Shown: positions 30,401 through 39,600 of the stretch, piece by piece
How the letters are laid out: every line of letters starts with the position of its first letter
How positions within the stretch are numbered: position 1 is the first letter of the stretch
Assembly: GCA_026119855.1 (NCBI GenBank)
Contig: JAOWBW010000254.1
Span: forward strand, 372,001-436,000
Length of the DNA stretch: 64,000 nucleotides
Reading direction: 5' to 3'
Source of the DNA: Campanula takesimana
Lineage: Eukaryota; Streptophyta; Magnoliopsida; Asterales; Campanulaceae
The notes under the pieces: generated by a model
The model's database searches: none
Told to the model about the DNA's origin: nothing
Seen by the model: only the letters and a program-made list of their open reading frames with translations
Position numbers and translations under genes: made by a program

Positions 30401-32949
30401 AGGAACACAGATATACATATGAGCTAAAATTATTTATACCTAATATTTGTTGCAGCATGGAAAGGATCCTTAAACGGTATGAGAGATACTCATTTGCAGA
30501 AAAGCAGCTTTTTGCAACTGATACCGAATCACAGGTAGGTCTGTTTTCTATTCTGAATAACCATCACGCCAGCAATGGAAATAACGTCTTCATCCTTGAA
30601 CATTACGTTAAAGTAGCACCTTGTGTTTCCAGGGAAGCTGGACTTTGGAACATGCCAGACTGAAGGCCAGAATTGAGCTTTTGCAGAAAAGTCAAAGGTA
30701 CTGCCCCAAAGTATTAGGGTTGCCTTTATACAGAAATGTTAGTTTCATCCATGACATGCATGGAAAAAAGCATTTATATGCAGTTTGTTTCCATCTTTAA
30801 GTGTATCATTTTAATATCTACCAAAAATATTAGAAAGTATTCTTTTTGTCTGTATAAAACTGAATGAAGGCATTGTAGGTCAGTTTTGAGCAATTAACTC
30901 AAGTATTTGGTACTAGGTTATTTCGGATTCTAGACAAAATTGAGTCAACCTCAACACTTATATATGTGGGTGTGTGTATACACTGGAGTATATCTCTATG
31001 TGTATATATACATGCATACATTTTCTAGAAAAGTATTTCTGCTCACTGTTTATTCATATAATGTCATCTTTGATTAATTCGAGAGAATTTACTTGTTTTC
31101 TTTTTCTTTTTAAATGGTATGTCATTCATATCCTCAGAGATAAATCAGCTGTAATATGAGCAACTTTGATAAATACGGCTTCCAAACACAAACTATGGCT
31201 TTGATGTCAAAAGTTATGATTAAAAAAAAATAAAAAAATAAATAGGCAAGCGGCTTAAGACACACCCAAGATGTGTTTCAACTAGTAATACCTTGCCTTT
31301 TGTTTGTTAAGGTGTATCAGTATGTTTTATTCAACGTAAAAATGATAAACTTTGTTTACTATGAACTGTATTACTCCCTCCAATCCAAAACAAGTGCTCA
31401 TTTTCACTCATGATCTTTGGGATGGAGGAGTACCGACTCAAACCTAGTTTGAATGATCTTAGACATAGTTTACTGGAGTATATGAAACCGCGAATGTTTC
31501 AGCATACTTATCTGTGCCTGTGCAGGCATTTCATGGGGGAAGAACTAGATTCCTTGAGTCTCAAAGAGCTTCAGAGTTTGGAGCATCAGCTTGATTCAGC
31601 ACTTAAACACATTAGATCGAAAAAGGTTCAATCACTGCCGTCTTGAAATCTCTTAATTATCTTGTATCGCATTTTCCTTTCTCTCTTTTTTTTTTTTTTT
31701 TTTTCAATTTTTCAATTACAGAATTAACTTTTTTCATGCTTTCTTACAGAACCAGCTAATGTTTGAATCAATTTCTGAGCTTCAGAAAACAGTAAGCCCC
31801 CTTCATAGAGATTAGAAATAAAGGATCAAAATTGGTACTGTGGTACATAAATAATATTCCCTCTCTATCGAAAAGATTGTCCCGACTTGACAAGTCAAGC
31901 TTTTTATGGTTGATAATTTACTTGTTAATACCTTCTTGAAATTGCATTTTAATTTTTATCTATGTTAGAAATTGGATAGCTTTTCGGACAAACCAAAAAG
32001 AAAGTGGGCCAATCTTTTCGGGTGGAGGGAGCAGTAATGTACTGGCACTGTAGGATAAAAAAAATCCCGACTTCAATTCAAAGCTCATTATGATTCTGTC
32101 CAAGAATCATGAAATAATCCCGACTTCAATTAATTACTGTTCATTAGACTTTTCAACTGTAGAATGAGATAATTTGATGGCATCAATCCAAGCTGATCAT
32201 AGTTTTTCGCAGTTTAGGACGAATAATTTGAAGACATCAATTTAAAGCTGATAATAAGTTTTGCACACTAGAATGAAGCAATTCAAAGACATTTTCTAAA
32301 GCTGATGCAATACAAGTATACATTAAAAAACATTGAAATGAAAGCAAAATATATTAACAATAATCTATCGGCTTAGGTATGTAAGTCAGTTCCAACCCAA
32401 GATATAGCCACCAAGAACATAATAATGAGCGGAAGTTGAACCAAGCTGGCCTTTTATCTGACAATCTCAAGTGTTATTGTGACAGGACAAGGCAATGCAG
32501 GATCAAAATAACTTACTGTCAAAGAAGGTAATTGTCTTTCACTGACAGTTTACGTAGTTTTGGTCACAAGCCATTTGGTGACAACTAATGGACCACAAGT
32601 CTAATGTTTACATTTGCGTAGATCAAGGAAAAGGAGAAAGAGCTGACCCAACAAACTCAGTTGGAGCAACCAAACCAGGAAGGCTCGTCCTCATTTCCAT
32701 TGCGCACCTTAGATGTGGGGTAAGCAGTAGCACCCTCTTTCTCTGGGTGTCTCAACCATGCTAGAGCTTGTTCATATTTGGGTGTACAATTAAGTTAAAA
32801 ATAAAAAATAAAATGTGTTGGTTTAATTTGAATGCAGTGATGCATACCAGGGAGCAGGGGACGGGGAAGTAGAAGAGACCCCACGTCAACGTCAAGCTAA
32901 TACAATCATGCCCCCTTGGATGATCCGACACATGGTCATGAATGAATGA
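9349..32949 (+). CDS. FUL-like: FRUITFULL-like (AP1/SQUA clade) MADS-box factor, 8 exons
   Basis: Exons: 9,349-9,533; 30,456-30,534; 30,633-30,697; 31,526-31,625; 31,750-31,791; 32,486-32,527; 32,622-32,719; 32,838-32,949. All introns are GT-AG and sizes 185/79/65/100/42/42 match the AP1/FUL pattern. The product is 240 residues: MADS domain 1-60 (DNA binding, dimerisation), I region, K-box coiled coil about 88-172 (HFMGEELDSLSLKELQSLEH is diagnostic of FUL-type proteins), and a C-terminus ending MPPWMIRHMVMNE, the paleoAP1 motif of FUL-like rather than euAP1 proteins. It would act in the nucleus in meristem and fruit identity. Unusual MADS residues are Asn15-Ser16, Gly44 and Cys55 (KLCEY for the usual KLFEY). 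Intron 1 is 20,922 bp and full of transposons. Confidence 0.93.
9934..10117. mobile_element. Stowaway-like MITE shared by both copies
   Basis: Starts near cttcctccgttccgaaatgat and ends near ttttgagacaaatggag, as imperfect inverted repeats. A shortened, diverged version is at about 42,822-42,959, so insertion predates the duplication. A further degenerate Stowaway-like stretch lies just before it (9,730-9,915; start ctccttctgtccagaac). Confidence 0.55.
10537..12403 (-). mobile_element. 5'-inverted, truncated LINE (non-LTR retrotransposon)
   Basis: Flanked by a 12-bp target duplication CACTTTCACTCA (10,525-10,536 and 12,404-12,415), and copy 2 shows the empty site near 43,660. The left end is a poly(T) run (10,538-10,550), and the minus strand there carries an AATAAA signal close to the tail, so the 3' end of the LINE faces left. 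From about 10,690 the ORF1 part reads on the + strand, opposite to the tail. That arrangement, 3' end in one orientation and a 5' segment inverted with the middle (ORF2) missing, is what twin priming produces. Confidence 0.82.
10690..12403 (+). pseudogene. LINE ORF1 (DUF4283-type, zinc knuckle), broken
   Basis: Translated pieces in three frames: 10,726-11,172 contains the DUF4283-like block (FKYTLIGKFSHGRPNMENTR, then GHVDSKHILIRVIHEGDF). 11,188-11,769 continues it and ends with a CCHC knuckle YYCKHCYKLGHDMSSC near 11,500. 11,682-12,400 is a low-complexity C-terminal region ending in a basic stretch. These are features of the nucleic-acid-binding ORF1 of plant L1-type LINEs. No endonuclease or reverse transcriptase is present. 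The frameshifts make it non-functional. Confidence 0.8.
12530..12813. mobile_element. Stowaway MITE shared by both copies
   Basis: Termini CTCCCTCCGTTTCATGTCAC and tcatatgaaacggagggag, flanked by TA. The copy-2 counterpart is 43,786-44,011 with an internal deletion of about 60 bp. It is the same subfamily as the MITE at 94-1,013. Confidence 0.9.
12890..13152. mobile_element. Degenerate Stowaway-like MITE
   Basis: Runs from about ctctactctgtctctaaatg to acttaaggacggagggaat. It is shared with copy 2 at about 44,095-44,350. Ends are imperfect, so the boundaries are approximate. Confidence 0.5.
13465..13976. mobile_element. GC-rich MITE present only in copy 1
   Basis: The ends are inverted repeats AGTTATTAAAGGC and its complement GCCTTTAATAACT, followed inward by GC-rich ctaggcgc motifs repeated on both sides. 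Copy 2 reads straight through the site (44,755-44,770, ctaatccatcgaag) with a single CCAT, while copy 1 has CCAT on both sides of the insert. It encodes nothing. The superfamily is not certain. Confidence 0.85.
14258..14420. mobile_element. Small inverted-repeat element (MITE-like)
   Basis: About 25-bp inverted termini: tcgaccaatcggtacaatgt at the left and acattgtaccgatcggtaat at the right. The interior repeats acaatgtact several times. It is also present in copy 2 (about 45,058-45,343), where the right end is decayed and the interior is about 120 bp longer. Confidence 0.7.
14421..15690. other. Intron 1 sequence, no gene seen
   Basis: Shared with copy 2 up to 14,820 and again from there to about 15,000. 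Bases 15,010-15,700 are largely missing from copy 2. A degenerate Stowaway-like stretch (about 15,415-15,660; tccatctgtcccaaaataaa ... ttcattttgggatggaggg) is visible. Nothing else is recognised. Confidence 0.5.
15690..16450 (-). other. Unidentified gene-like fragments in both copies
   Basis: Minus-strand open stretches at 15,696-15,890 and 16,191-16,424, plus a short one ending at a possible splice donor near 15,945, recur in copy 2 (57,967-58,510) with small changes. The first translates to a polar segment containing DSLTQASSSQIDDIPVVCQS, and its last dozen codons differ between the copies. I do not recognise a family. It may be a captured gene fragment or chance ORFs in conserved intron DNA. 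Confidence 0.3.
16810..17065. mobile_element. Stowaway MITE inside the Helitron
   Basis: Termini CTCCCTCCGTCCCACCCGAA and cgagtgagacagagggag, flanked by TA. It is absent from copy 2 together with the whole Helitron. Confidence 0.88.
17070..18125. repeat. Degenerate tandem repeat of an AT-only motif
   Basis: About 1 kb of variants of taatactattaatagtaata gtta / tatagtaactattatagtta, a motif that is itself nearly palindromic, with short gaps. Guanine and cytosine occur almost only within AGT, AACT and similar. It could fold on itself extensively. No coding potential. Confidence 0.85.
18252..18311. repeat. (AT)n microsatellite at Helitron 5' end
   Basis: Uninterrupted AT dinucleotides of about 60 bp forming the 5' terminal region of the minus-strand Helitron. 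Confidence 0.95.
18334..19430 (-). mobile_element. hAT transposon, internally deleted
   Basis: Inverted ends CAGGGGCGGACCCAG and its near-complement GTGAGTCCGCCCCTG, flanked by the 8-bp duplication AAATCCTC (18,326-18,333 and 19,431-19,438), which defines hAT. It carries transposase remnants on the minus strand. Confidence 0.93.
18451..18926 (-). pseudogene. hAT transposase remnants (N-terminus and dimerisation domain)
   Basis: 18,699-18,926 encodes an N-terminal segment (MERFLKRKS..., then VDLNSLPSDPALRKKICEYH). 18,451-18,684 encodes the hAT C-terminal dimerisation domain (LPVSTASVERCFSGMNIVKT, then LRNRIGNQFLNDCLVSYIE). The catalytic middle is missing. A direct repeat containing gaattacttaccccaaaact occurs at both 18,690-18,728 and 18,831-18,865, suggesting the deletion or a slip used this repeat. 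Confidence 0.85.
19847..21472 (-). mobile_element. Ty1/copia C fragment in copy 1
   Basis: Same element as 59,064-60,926 in copy 2, with the same left junction (LTR start tgatgcaaaacttg at 19,847). It holds the 3' LTR (19,847-20,125), RNase H (SRKQWSLARSSTGAEFCAV, near 20,480) and part of RT (LRQLDVNNAFLQGTLSE; YVDD region near 20,860). Stops and an internal deletion near 20,525 break it. It ends abruptly at 21,472, where unrelated sequence begins, so the 5' half was lost after the duplication. Confidence 0.88.
21487..22962. mobile_element. Non-autonomous hAT element with nested MITE
   Basis: Ends TAGGGCCGGCATGG and (complement) TAAGGCTGGCCATT are imperfect inverted repeats. The 8-bp duplication CAAAAGAT at 21,479-21,486 and 22,963-22,970 is exact. 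The interior near both ends is rich in ggtaccgtat-like motifs in inverse orientation. No transposase is present. A 600-bp MITE sits inside. Confidence 0.9.
21714..22313. mobile_element. MULE-like MITE with long inverted repeats
   Basis: Exactly 600 bp, flanked by the 10-bp duplication AATTCTTAAA (21,704-21,713 and 22,314-22,323). Inverted repeats extend about 190 bp, starting GGGCTAATTGCAATTTGG, with pairs such as accgaacttg-like blocks replaced by ttgcaacccgatt / aatcgggttgcaa. Long TIRs with 9-11 bp duplications indicate the Mutator superfamily. No coding sequence. Confidence 0.88.
23273..25185. mobile_element. Inner long-TIR element with GC-rich cargo
   Basis: Arms of about 300 bp match as inverted repeats (for example gtgccatgtgcatggcacgt at the left). 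It is bordered on both sides by AATTTAAATT. The interior holds a Stowaway MITE (23,570-23,789), a C/T-rich tract (23,930-24,240), a tggtggttg-type minisatellite (24,470-24,590) and an (AT)n run (24,593-24,651). The C/T- and CCGG-rich part resembles a plant 5' UTR and might be captured host DNA, but no reading frame is convincing. Confidence 0.65.
23570..23789. mobile_element. Stowaway MITE
   Basis: Termini CTCCCTCCGTCCCACCTCAC and gtgagttgggacggaggaag, beside TA. The subterminal stretches acttgaca / tgtcaagt are complementary. Confidence 0.85.
25677..26864 (-). pseudogene. Antisense ORF, DUF7745/plant-mobile-domain-like
   Basis: 26,340-26,864 (175 codons) and 26,082-26,333 lie in one frame separated by a single TAG. 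The sense runs ...SARLLHMWL then ERLCVLEEPFVG. Features include WHEWDEDNHVFNFSYNDITP near the start (analogous to the first strand of plant-mobile-like domains), a hydrophobic LYLCLFASVLFPPYLGV segment, and the GETLHGI...GSARLLHMW block seen in this family. 25,677-25,916 is a basic tail (GKRKREGPKRVNRF) in a shifted frame. Upstream minus-strand sequence (26,870-27,000) continues the similarity, so the start is uncertain. It lies antisense to the inferred gypsy element. Assignment to the family is from memory of its shape. Confidence 0.5.
27524..27960 (-). pseudogene. Second antisense ORF with likely intron, acidic tail
   Basis: Minus-strand reading gives GAHLPPIGAT near 27,865, a GT donor, an intron of about 60-80 bp, an acceptor ttgtctcag near 27,780, then VIREAYIRSVRRGNIFERMF and a polar region ending in nine acidic residues and DSD (stop at 27,524). 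Splicing joins the two parts in a sensible protein. It sits upstream, on the minus strand, of the DUF7745-like ORF. Function is unknown. Confidence 0.4.
28180..28640. repeat. Short tandem repeats before the gypsy 3' LTR
   Basis: Two repeat types: a unit of about 66 bp containing caggttaaggagccgct (starts near 28,222, 28,264, 28,326, 28,366), and a unit of about 120 bp containing atataccgtc-acgt (near 28,440 and 28,558), followed by ccccagtaga-type repeats (28,750-28,830). Such variable arrays are known upstream of the polypurine tract in Tat/Ogre elements. Confidence 0.65.
29044..29480 (+). repeat. Probable solo 3' LTR of the gypsy fragment
   Basis: Begins TGTTAGTACCCGG after a purine-rich tract, carries a TATA-like ttataaatag at 29,323-29,332, and continues with transcript-leader-like sequence. 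The 3' boundary is not defined. Confidence 0.5.
29481..30455 (+). other. 3' end of MADS intron 1
   Basis: AT-rich with pyrimidine tracts, ending in the acceptor atttgttgcag before exon 2. No other feature is recognised. This part has no counterpart in copy 2 within the window. Confidence 0.6.
31860..32032. mobile_element. Stowaway-like MITE in MADS intron 5
   Basis: Imperfect inverted ends ttccctctctatcgaaaaga and cttttcgggtggagggagca. A smaller remnant of the same kind is in intron 3 (31,374-31,431: ctccctccaatccaaaac ... gggatggaggag). Confidence 0.6.
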
Positions 32950-33474
32950 ATAACAAGGTCATCAGGAATCTGGATCTTCCATATTTTTTTTTCCTTTATT
33001 ATTATTATTACTATGGTATGGATGTACTACCAAATACAAGCTTTTTCTCCTGGAAAAACAAACAAATCTCTGGTGCAAAATTTGCCCCAAACTGAACTCT
33101 ACAAATTAATAATGTTGGGACTCGTAAAATTTATTAATTTAAAGAGTTTTAGACAGTTTGGCGAATTTCAGATTTCCGTATACACTAATTTTTTAGTATA
33201 TTTACATAATAAGTTGAACGACATTTGAAGGTCAAAAGTTATGTCAATTCATTGTACACAACAACATATTCTTGAATGAAACAAGACTAGTATATAAACG
33301 ATATGAAGACTTTAAAATATTCAACATTTCGTATACAACAGCTTCTCATCTAAAAGTATTGCAAAATCAACTATATAGTCATATTTTCCCTAAATTATAA
33401 TAATTATTTTATTCAATTTCTAAGAATTATTAATTTATAATTTTTGTGGGACCTAATATTATATATAAGGGTCA
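32950..33474 (+). other. 3' flank of the FUL-like gene
   Basis: AT-rich 3' UTR/downstream sequence. No gene is visible. An attattatta run follows the stop codon closely. Confidence 0.5.
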
Positions 33475-34190
33475 TCAGTGAATTTGTTTGATTTGTCTTG
33501 TAAAAATTTTGATTTTTTTCTCTTAAATCATTTCTCAATTGATTTCACAGTTGTATGATTTCATAGTTGTGTCATTTCACAATTGTGTTTTTATTTTACA
33601 AGTGAAAAATAAAAAAAATAAACAATTGTGAAATCATACAACTGTGAAATCAATTGAGAAATGATTTTACAAGTGAAAAATGATACAACTGTGAAATCTA
33701 TTGAGAAATAATTTTACAAGTGAAAAATGAAAAAATGGCACAACTGTGAAATCATACAAATGTGAAATGAATGTCTTAGTTATTAAACTCAAACTCATGT
33801 GTGAACAACTATGAAATGAATGTCCCAGATATTATATTCAAATTAACGTGTGAACAACTGTGAAATGCATGTCTCAGTTATTATAATAATTTTGAAAATT
33901 TGAAAGATGAATTTATCAGTTTTTACAAGTGAAAAATGGAAAAATGACACAACCGTGAAATCATACAAATGAGAAATCATATAATTGTGAAATCACTTGA
34001 GAAATGATTTTACATGTGAAAAATGAAAAAAATGACACAACTGTGCAAACACACAACTGAGAAATTTGTTGAGAAATAATTTTACAAGTGAAAAATAAAA
34101 ATTTTATTTTCTAAAATTGTGAAATTAATTGAGACGTGAAAAATGATTTTCTTAAATTTTTATTAGTGAAAAATGTGATTTTTATTTCTA
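33475..34190. repeat. Degenerate tandem repeat (tgtgaaatca type)
   Basis: About 700 bp made of variants of caactgtgaaatcatacaa and attttacaagtgaaaaatg in alternation, with one inverted stretch near 33,555-33,650 that can fold on the rest. No coding potential and no transposon ends were recognised. Confidence 0.75.
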
Positions 34191-34345
34191 AAATTTGAAT
34201 TATGTATTGAGTGTAGTTGTTTGATTCGTTTTGACGGCACGATTAATGGTCTCGGATTATTTTTTCGATTTTTAGATTTTAAAATATTACATTTTAAAAG
34301 TTTTGGTGGAAAACAAAAAGGAAGAGAGAGAAAGAGGAGTCACGA

Positions 34346-34389
<44 letters not shown>

Positions 34390-34610
34390 CACATGATGTA
34401 AATGCGCCTACCAAGTTGTTGTGCGCGCATATGATCTTTAGGGGCAATTTGGTCCAGCGAATATTCTAGGGACTTTTTGGTGAGTTTCCATAATGTTTGT
34501 CCTTATTGGTCATTTTTATTTTTCTGAGGGATTTATTGGTTAAAGCCTCTTATTTTATCGATTTATTTTATTTTATCAACTGGCCCAATTCGGGACTGGT
34601 AAAGAGTTTT

Positions 34611-34652
<42 letters not shown>

Positions 34653-35470
34653 CAGTTTGGATTAGTGGTAAGTGTCCAGCTAGGGATGCAATATATGGTT
34701 ACTGTGATGCTGAATTTGGATGTAAAGAACGCTGGAACATGAGTATGTCAGTTTGTTTTGTTGTATATCATCTGTACATACATAAGCTCTAATTATAATA
34801 AGTGAATGTTATTTCTCTGGTATGCTTCATTCTCCCCACCCTCCTTTTCATTTATGTAACCATGCTATGCTTAAAATGTGTATGAAATCTTTCCATTTTC
34901 TTACTATGAAAATTAATAGAATTGGAATTTTATTACTAGTAGTAAGTAAGTGCAGGTAGTCTTAATATCCACCTTATAACAACATAATTATAACCTTCAA
35001 ATGTTGTTAACATCTAATCCACCTAGGTAACTCCTAAATTCAAATTTAAGAAAAAAATAAAGAAAAGTTAATAAACCTAAAGGTTTAGATAAGGTTATAC
35101 TAGAAGATCATTTAAAGCATCTCTAGATTTTTAACCAAAGGAATCTTTGAATATAAGAAAATGAAATCAATAACATTGCCATTGATATTATCTTAACGGT
35201 GTGTTAATAATGATAATTATAAAAAATTTGTATGAGATAATTCATAAAAAAAAAAAAAAACACACATCTTTGATCAAAATCAATGAGGCCCAAATGCACT
35301 GTAGATGCATAGTTGGAGTTTGGCCAAATTTTATTTAATTCAAATATTCTAAAGAATTTGTAATCACAGTTTTCATGGCAGCCACGTTCAGATCAAACCC
35401 ACCATTGACATTGACAAACAAGCAAATATTAATTCCATTGTCTAAGTAGAAAAACAATGGCTCCCATTTC
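34191..35470. other. AT-rich intergenic region with microsatellites
   Basis: Contains (GA)n at 34,350-34,387 and (AT)n at 34,614-34,646. The remainder shows no gene, repeat ends or RNA gene. The (CT)n/(CA)n at 35,528-35,570 just beyond lies in the presumed 5' UTR of the next pseudogene, after a TATA-like ctataaaaac at 35,480. Confidence 0.6.
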
Positions 35471-35529
35471 TCAAATTCTATAAAAACTCACATTAGTGTT
35501 TGCCTCACTCATCAACTCCCAACTCTAAT

Positions 35530-35570
<41 letters not shown>

Positions 35571-36056
35571 CCAGAAAACAGATGATGGTGAGAGTACGGA
35601 CCAAACTGCCTATATGGTTGTGCAGGAGCGCTAGAATGACATAAGTTGGGGCACGTTCCCCTCCCCGGCAACACAAGAGAAGCTATAGCTCTGTTAAGGT
35701 GGCCCATGAGAGGAAACTCAGCAGAGACTTTTCCAAGAAAGACGGCAGTCTTAATCAAGAAACAGATTGCAACTCCGAAAGTAGTGACATGTTCTTGAAG
35801 CCAGCTGAATTCTATGATGAAAAACTTCCTAACAATTTAATACCATCCATCAGTAATAGGATGTAGGAATTGACATGTGTTGACTTAGAGCACAACAAGC
35901 AGTACCTTCTCTGCAGCTTCATAAACTTTAATCTAATACTAGTACTTGTTTTACTCTTTTGGTCATAATTAGGTACAAGTTGAGATTGTGATCAAAGAAG
36001 GGAAGGAAAAGGGTGCAACCATAGTTGAAGAAGCAAAGAAGCAAAAGGTGTCATTA

Positions 36057-36530
36057 TGTTGTGGAAAAAACCCTCCAACACCCAAGCAAATCGCAAGAAA
36101 TCACCTTACCACAAACAAGCACAAGAAATAATAAAGCAAAGCAAAAGACAAAAGAACACAAGAAATTGTTTACCCAGTTCGTCAATATATTTGACTACGT
36201 CTGGGGGCACTACCAAGCCAGGATCTTGCACTATAATATGTTAAATCTGAGTTACATGAGTATGTGGGCGAAACATTGCTTAAATACATGACTTAGAATA
36301 AGACCTAAACCTAAACATATGAGAAAACCCGAAAAAACTGCTATTCCCCAAATTCAGGTCGCGGCACCAGGTGCCCGCCTGGTACCCTTCAAGCGCCCGC
36401 CTGAATTAACTTTCCGGAATCACAAACTTACTGCCTTGTTCAGGCGCCCGCCTGGTTAAAACCAGGCGCCCGCTTGCTTCCGTGCAAAATTCTCTTCTCT
36501 TTGTTTCCTTTTAAGATCTCTATTCCAACA
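36057..36530 (-). repeat. 3' LTR of copia D
   Basis: Direct repeat of 40,594-41,068. Begins tgttgtggaaaaaac and ends ctattccaaca on the + strand. Confidence 0.95.
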
Positions 36531-36635
36531 ATCTTCCACCTAGAGATCAACCTGTGTATAAGCCCCGTATCCGTCTTCAACTCATCCTTAGTGCCATAGT
36601 GCTCACCTCGATCATGGTAGTGCCTTCTTCCTCCC

Positions 36636-39600
36636 CTATTCTCGAAGCCCCGTTGAAGCTATACATAGCTTCAACTTCTCAAGGTTTACAACCTTTGTCA
36701 ACATGTCAGTTGGGTTCTCCGATCCTTGAATCATCTCCAGCCTTAAGATCGTCCTCTCCAAGAGATGTCTGATGTAGTGAAACCTCAGCTCGATGTGCTT
36801 CGTTCTGGAATGAAACGCTGGATTCCTTGCTAGATGAATTGCACTCTGACTGTCACTGTAGAGAGCATTACCACTTCGCGTCTTCTTAAGTTCACCCAAG
36901 AAGTTCTGCAACCATACCATCTCTTTGCTTGCCTCTGTCACTGCCACATATTCTGCCTCCGCAGTAAACTGAGCCACGATCTTCTGCAATTTAGAAGCCC
37001 AGGAGATAGCCGTACCACCCAATATAAACACATAACCCGTAGTACTTCTCCTCTTATCAAGATCACTTGATGCCAAATCCGCATCGACATAACCCGCTAA
37101 CACGACATCCTTGCTTGAGAAACATAGAGCCTTACCAGCAGTACCCTTTAAGTAACGAATGATCTATTTAACCGCTTCCCAATGTTGCTTCTCTGGATTG
37201 CCCATGTACCGGCTGACTACTCGCACCGCATGTGCAATGTCCGGCCTTGTACACACCATATCATACATTAGACTCCCCACTGCAAAAGCATATAGAGTCT
37301 TACCCATCTTGTCACGCTCCTCCTTGCCCTTAGGTGAATCATTTTCGGATAGCTTAAAGTGCATACCCAACGGTGTACCTATTGGCTTTGCCTCTTCCAT
37401 GAAAAATCTTGCCAAAACCTTCTCGACGTACTCTGCTTGTGAAAGAACCAACTTACCCGACTCCCTATCCCGGTCAATCCGCATGCCCAAGATTTTTCTG
37501 GCCTCTCCGAAATACTTCATCTCGAACCGCTCTAACAACTGTGCCTTCAATCTGTTTACCTCTCTACTACTAGAGCCCGTTATTAGCATGTCATCCACAT
37601 ATAATAGCAAGATTATGTACCCGTTGTCAGTGTTCTTGAAGTAGCAACAATGATCCGCCTCATATCTGATAAAATCAATGTCATGCATGAACCCATCAAA
37701 CTTTCTATACCACTGTCTAGGAGCTTGTTTAAGTCCATACAAGCTCTTAGTCAACCTGCAAACCAGTTCCTCGTTACCCTTAGACAAGTATCCCTCTGGT
37801 TGTACCATGTAAATTTCTTCCTCTAAATCCCCATGAAGAAAGGCCGTCTTTACATCCATTTGTTCTAGCAATAAATTATCTGCCACTACTATCCCCAGAA
37901 CCATTCTGATAGTGGTCATCTTCACAACAGGAGTGAAGACCTCGGTGTAGTCAATACCGTATTTTTGCTGAAACCCTTTCACAACCAGTCTTGCCTTGTA
38001 ACGTTTACTGCCGTTTGCCTCCTCCTTGATCCTGTAAACCCACTTGTTATGCAATGCCTTCTTCCCATTAGGCAGTTTAATCAACTCTCAAATTCCATTG
38101 GCCTTTAATGAGTCCATCTCATCATCCATCGCAGCTTTTCACTTATCACCAAGTGCACTACGAACAGCCTCCGCATAACACTCTGGTTCACCACTATCTG
38201 TTAACAAAAAATAGTAATTCGAAGGAGAATACCTATCAGGAGATCCACGCAATCTACTGGATCTACGCAGCGGAATATCCAGTCCTGGAGTATGTGGTTC
38301 ATCTTCAGTGACCCCCTGATCATGGTCATCATAAACCGTCCTACTCCCACCCGAGTCTGGAATATCTACCTCAACAATCTTTGGTTCCGAACTAATCCCA
38401 TCAGATGCCCCCTTTTTATCCTTGTACAAAACCTGTTCATTGAATATGACATCCCGACTACGAATAACCTTATGATTTTGGTCATCCCAAAACTTGTACC
38501 CGAAGTCATCCCCGCCATAACCAATAAACGTAAACTTTACAGACTTAGCATCTAATTTAGTTCTATCAGCAGAATCAATATGAATATATGAAACGCAGCC
38601 AAATATGCGAAGAAAGGACAAATTTACCTGCTTGCCACTCCATGCTTCCTCTAGAATTTCATTCGCCAATGGTACCGAATGTCCTCTATTGATCAAGAAA
38701 GCCGCCGTGTCAACCGCATATGCCCAGAACGTATTCGGAAGTCCACACTTCAACCTCAAACTTCTAGCCCGCTCGTTCAATGTCCTGTTCATCCTCTCTG
38801 CAACCCCGTTATGTTGAGGTGTGCCATTTGGTGTCTTCACCATACGAATGCCATTCGCTGCACAATATTCCTTAAACTCCCCGAGCTCATACTCCCTACC
38901 ATTGTCAGACCTCAAGCTTTATAGCTTAAGACCCGTCTGATTCTCCACCAAGGCCTTCCACTTCTTAAACACCTCGAATGCCTCATCTTTGTGTTTCAAT
39001 AAATAAACCCAGACCTTCCTTGTCGAATCATCAATAAACGACATGTAGTATGACGCACCACCTAGAGAAGTTACCGGGGCCGTCCCCCACAAATCTGTGT
39101 GAACCAATTCCAACTTTGCTTCCCTCAAAGCCATACCTGTCCTCGAGAAGTTACTTCTCTCCTGTTTGCCATATACACAATCTTCGCATATCCCCACGTC
39201 GACTGTCTTCAAACCCGGTAGTAATTCCTTTGAGCAAAGTACTTTCATCCCCTTCTCACTCATGTGATCCAATCGACAGTGCCACAAATACGTATCACCC
39301 TTGGCTGACGCCACCGCGATACTATCATTGGTGTTATTCGCCAAATACAATGTCCCCTCCTTATTACCCCGAGCGATTTCAGAATCCTTCTTGGTAATAA
39401 CTCAGTTTCTGCAGCTAAAAGTTACCTTGTAACCTTCTTCATCAAGCTGCCCAACTGATAACAGGTTCTTTTTTAAACCCAAAATGTGTCTGACCCCGTG
39501 TAGATGCAGGACCTTCCCGTCCGATGCTCCTATTCTGACATCCCCCTTCCCCTTGATTTCCAAAGGCTCGTCATCCACCAGATAGACCTTTCTGAAATCA

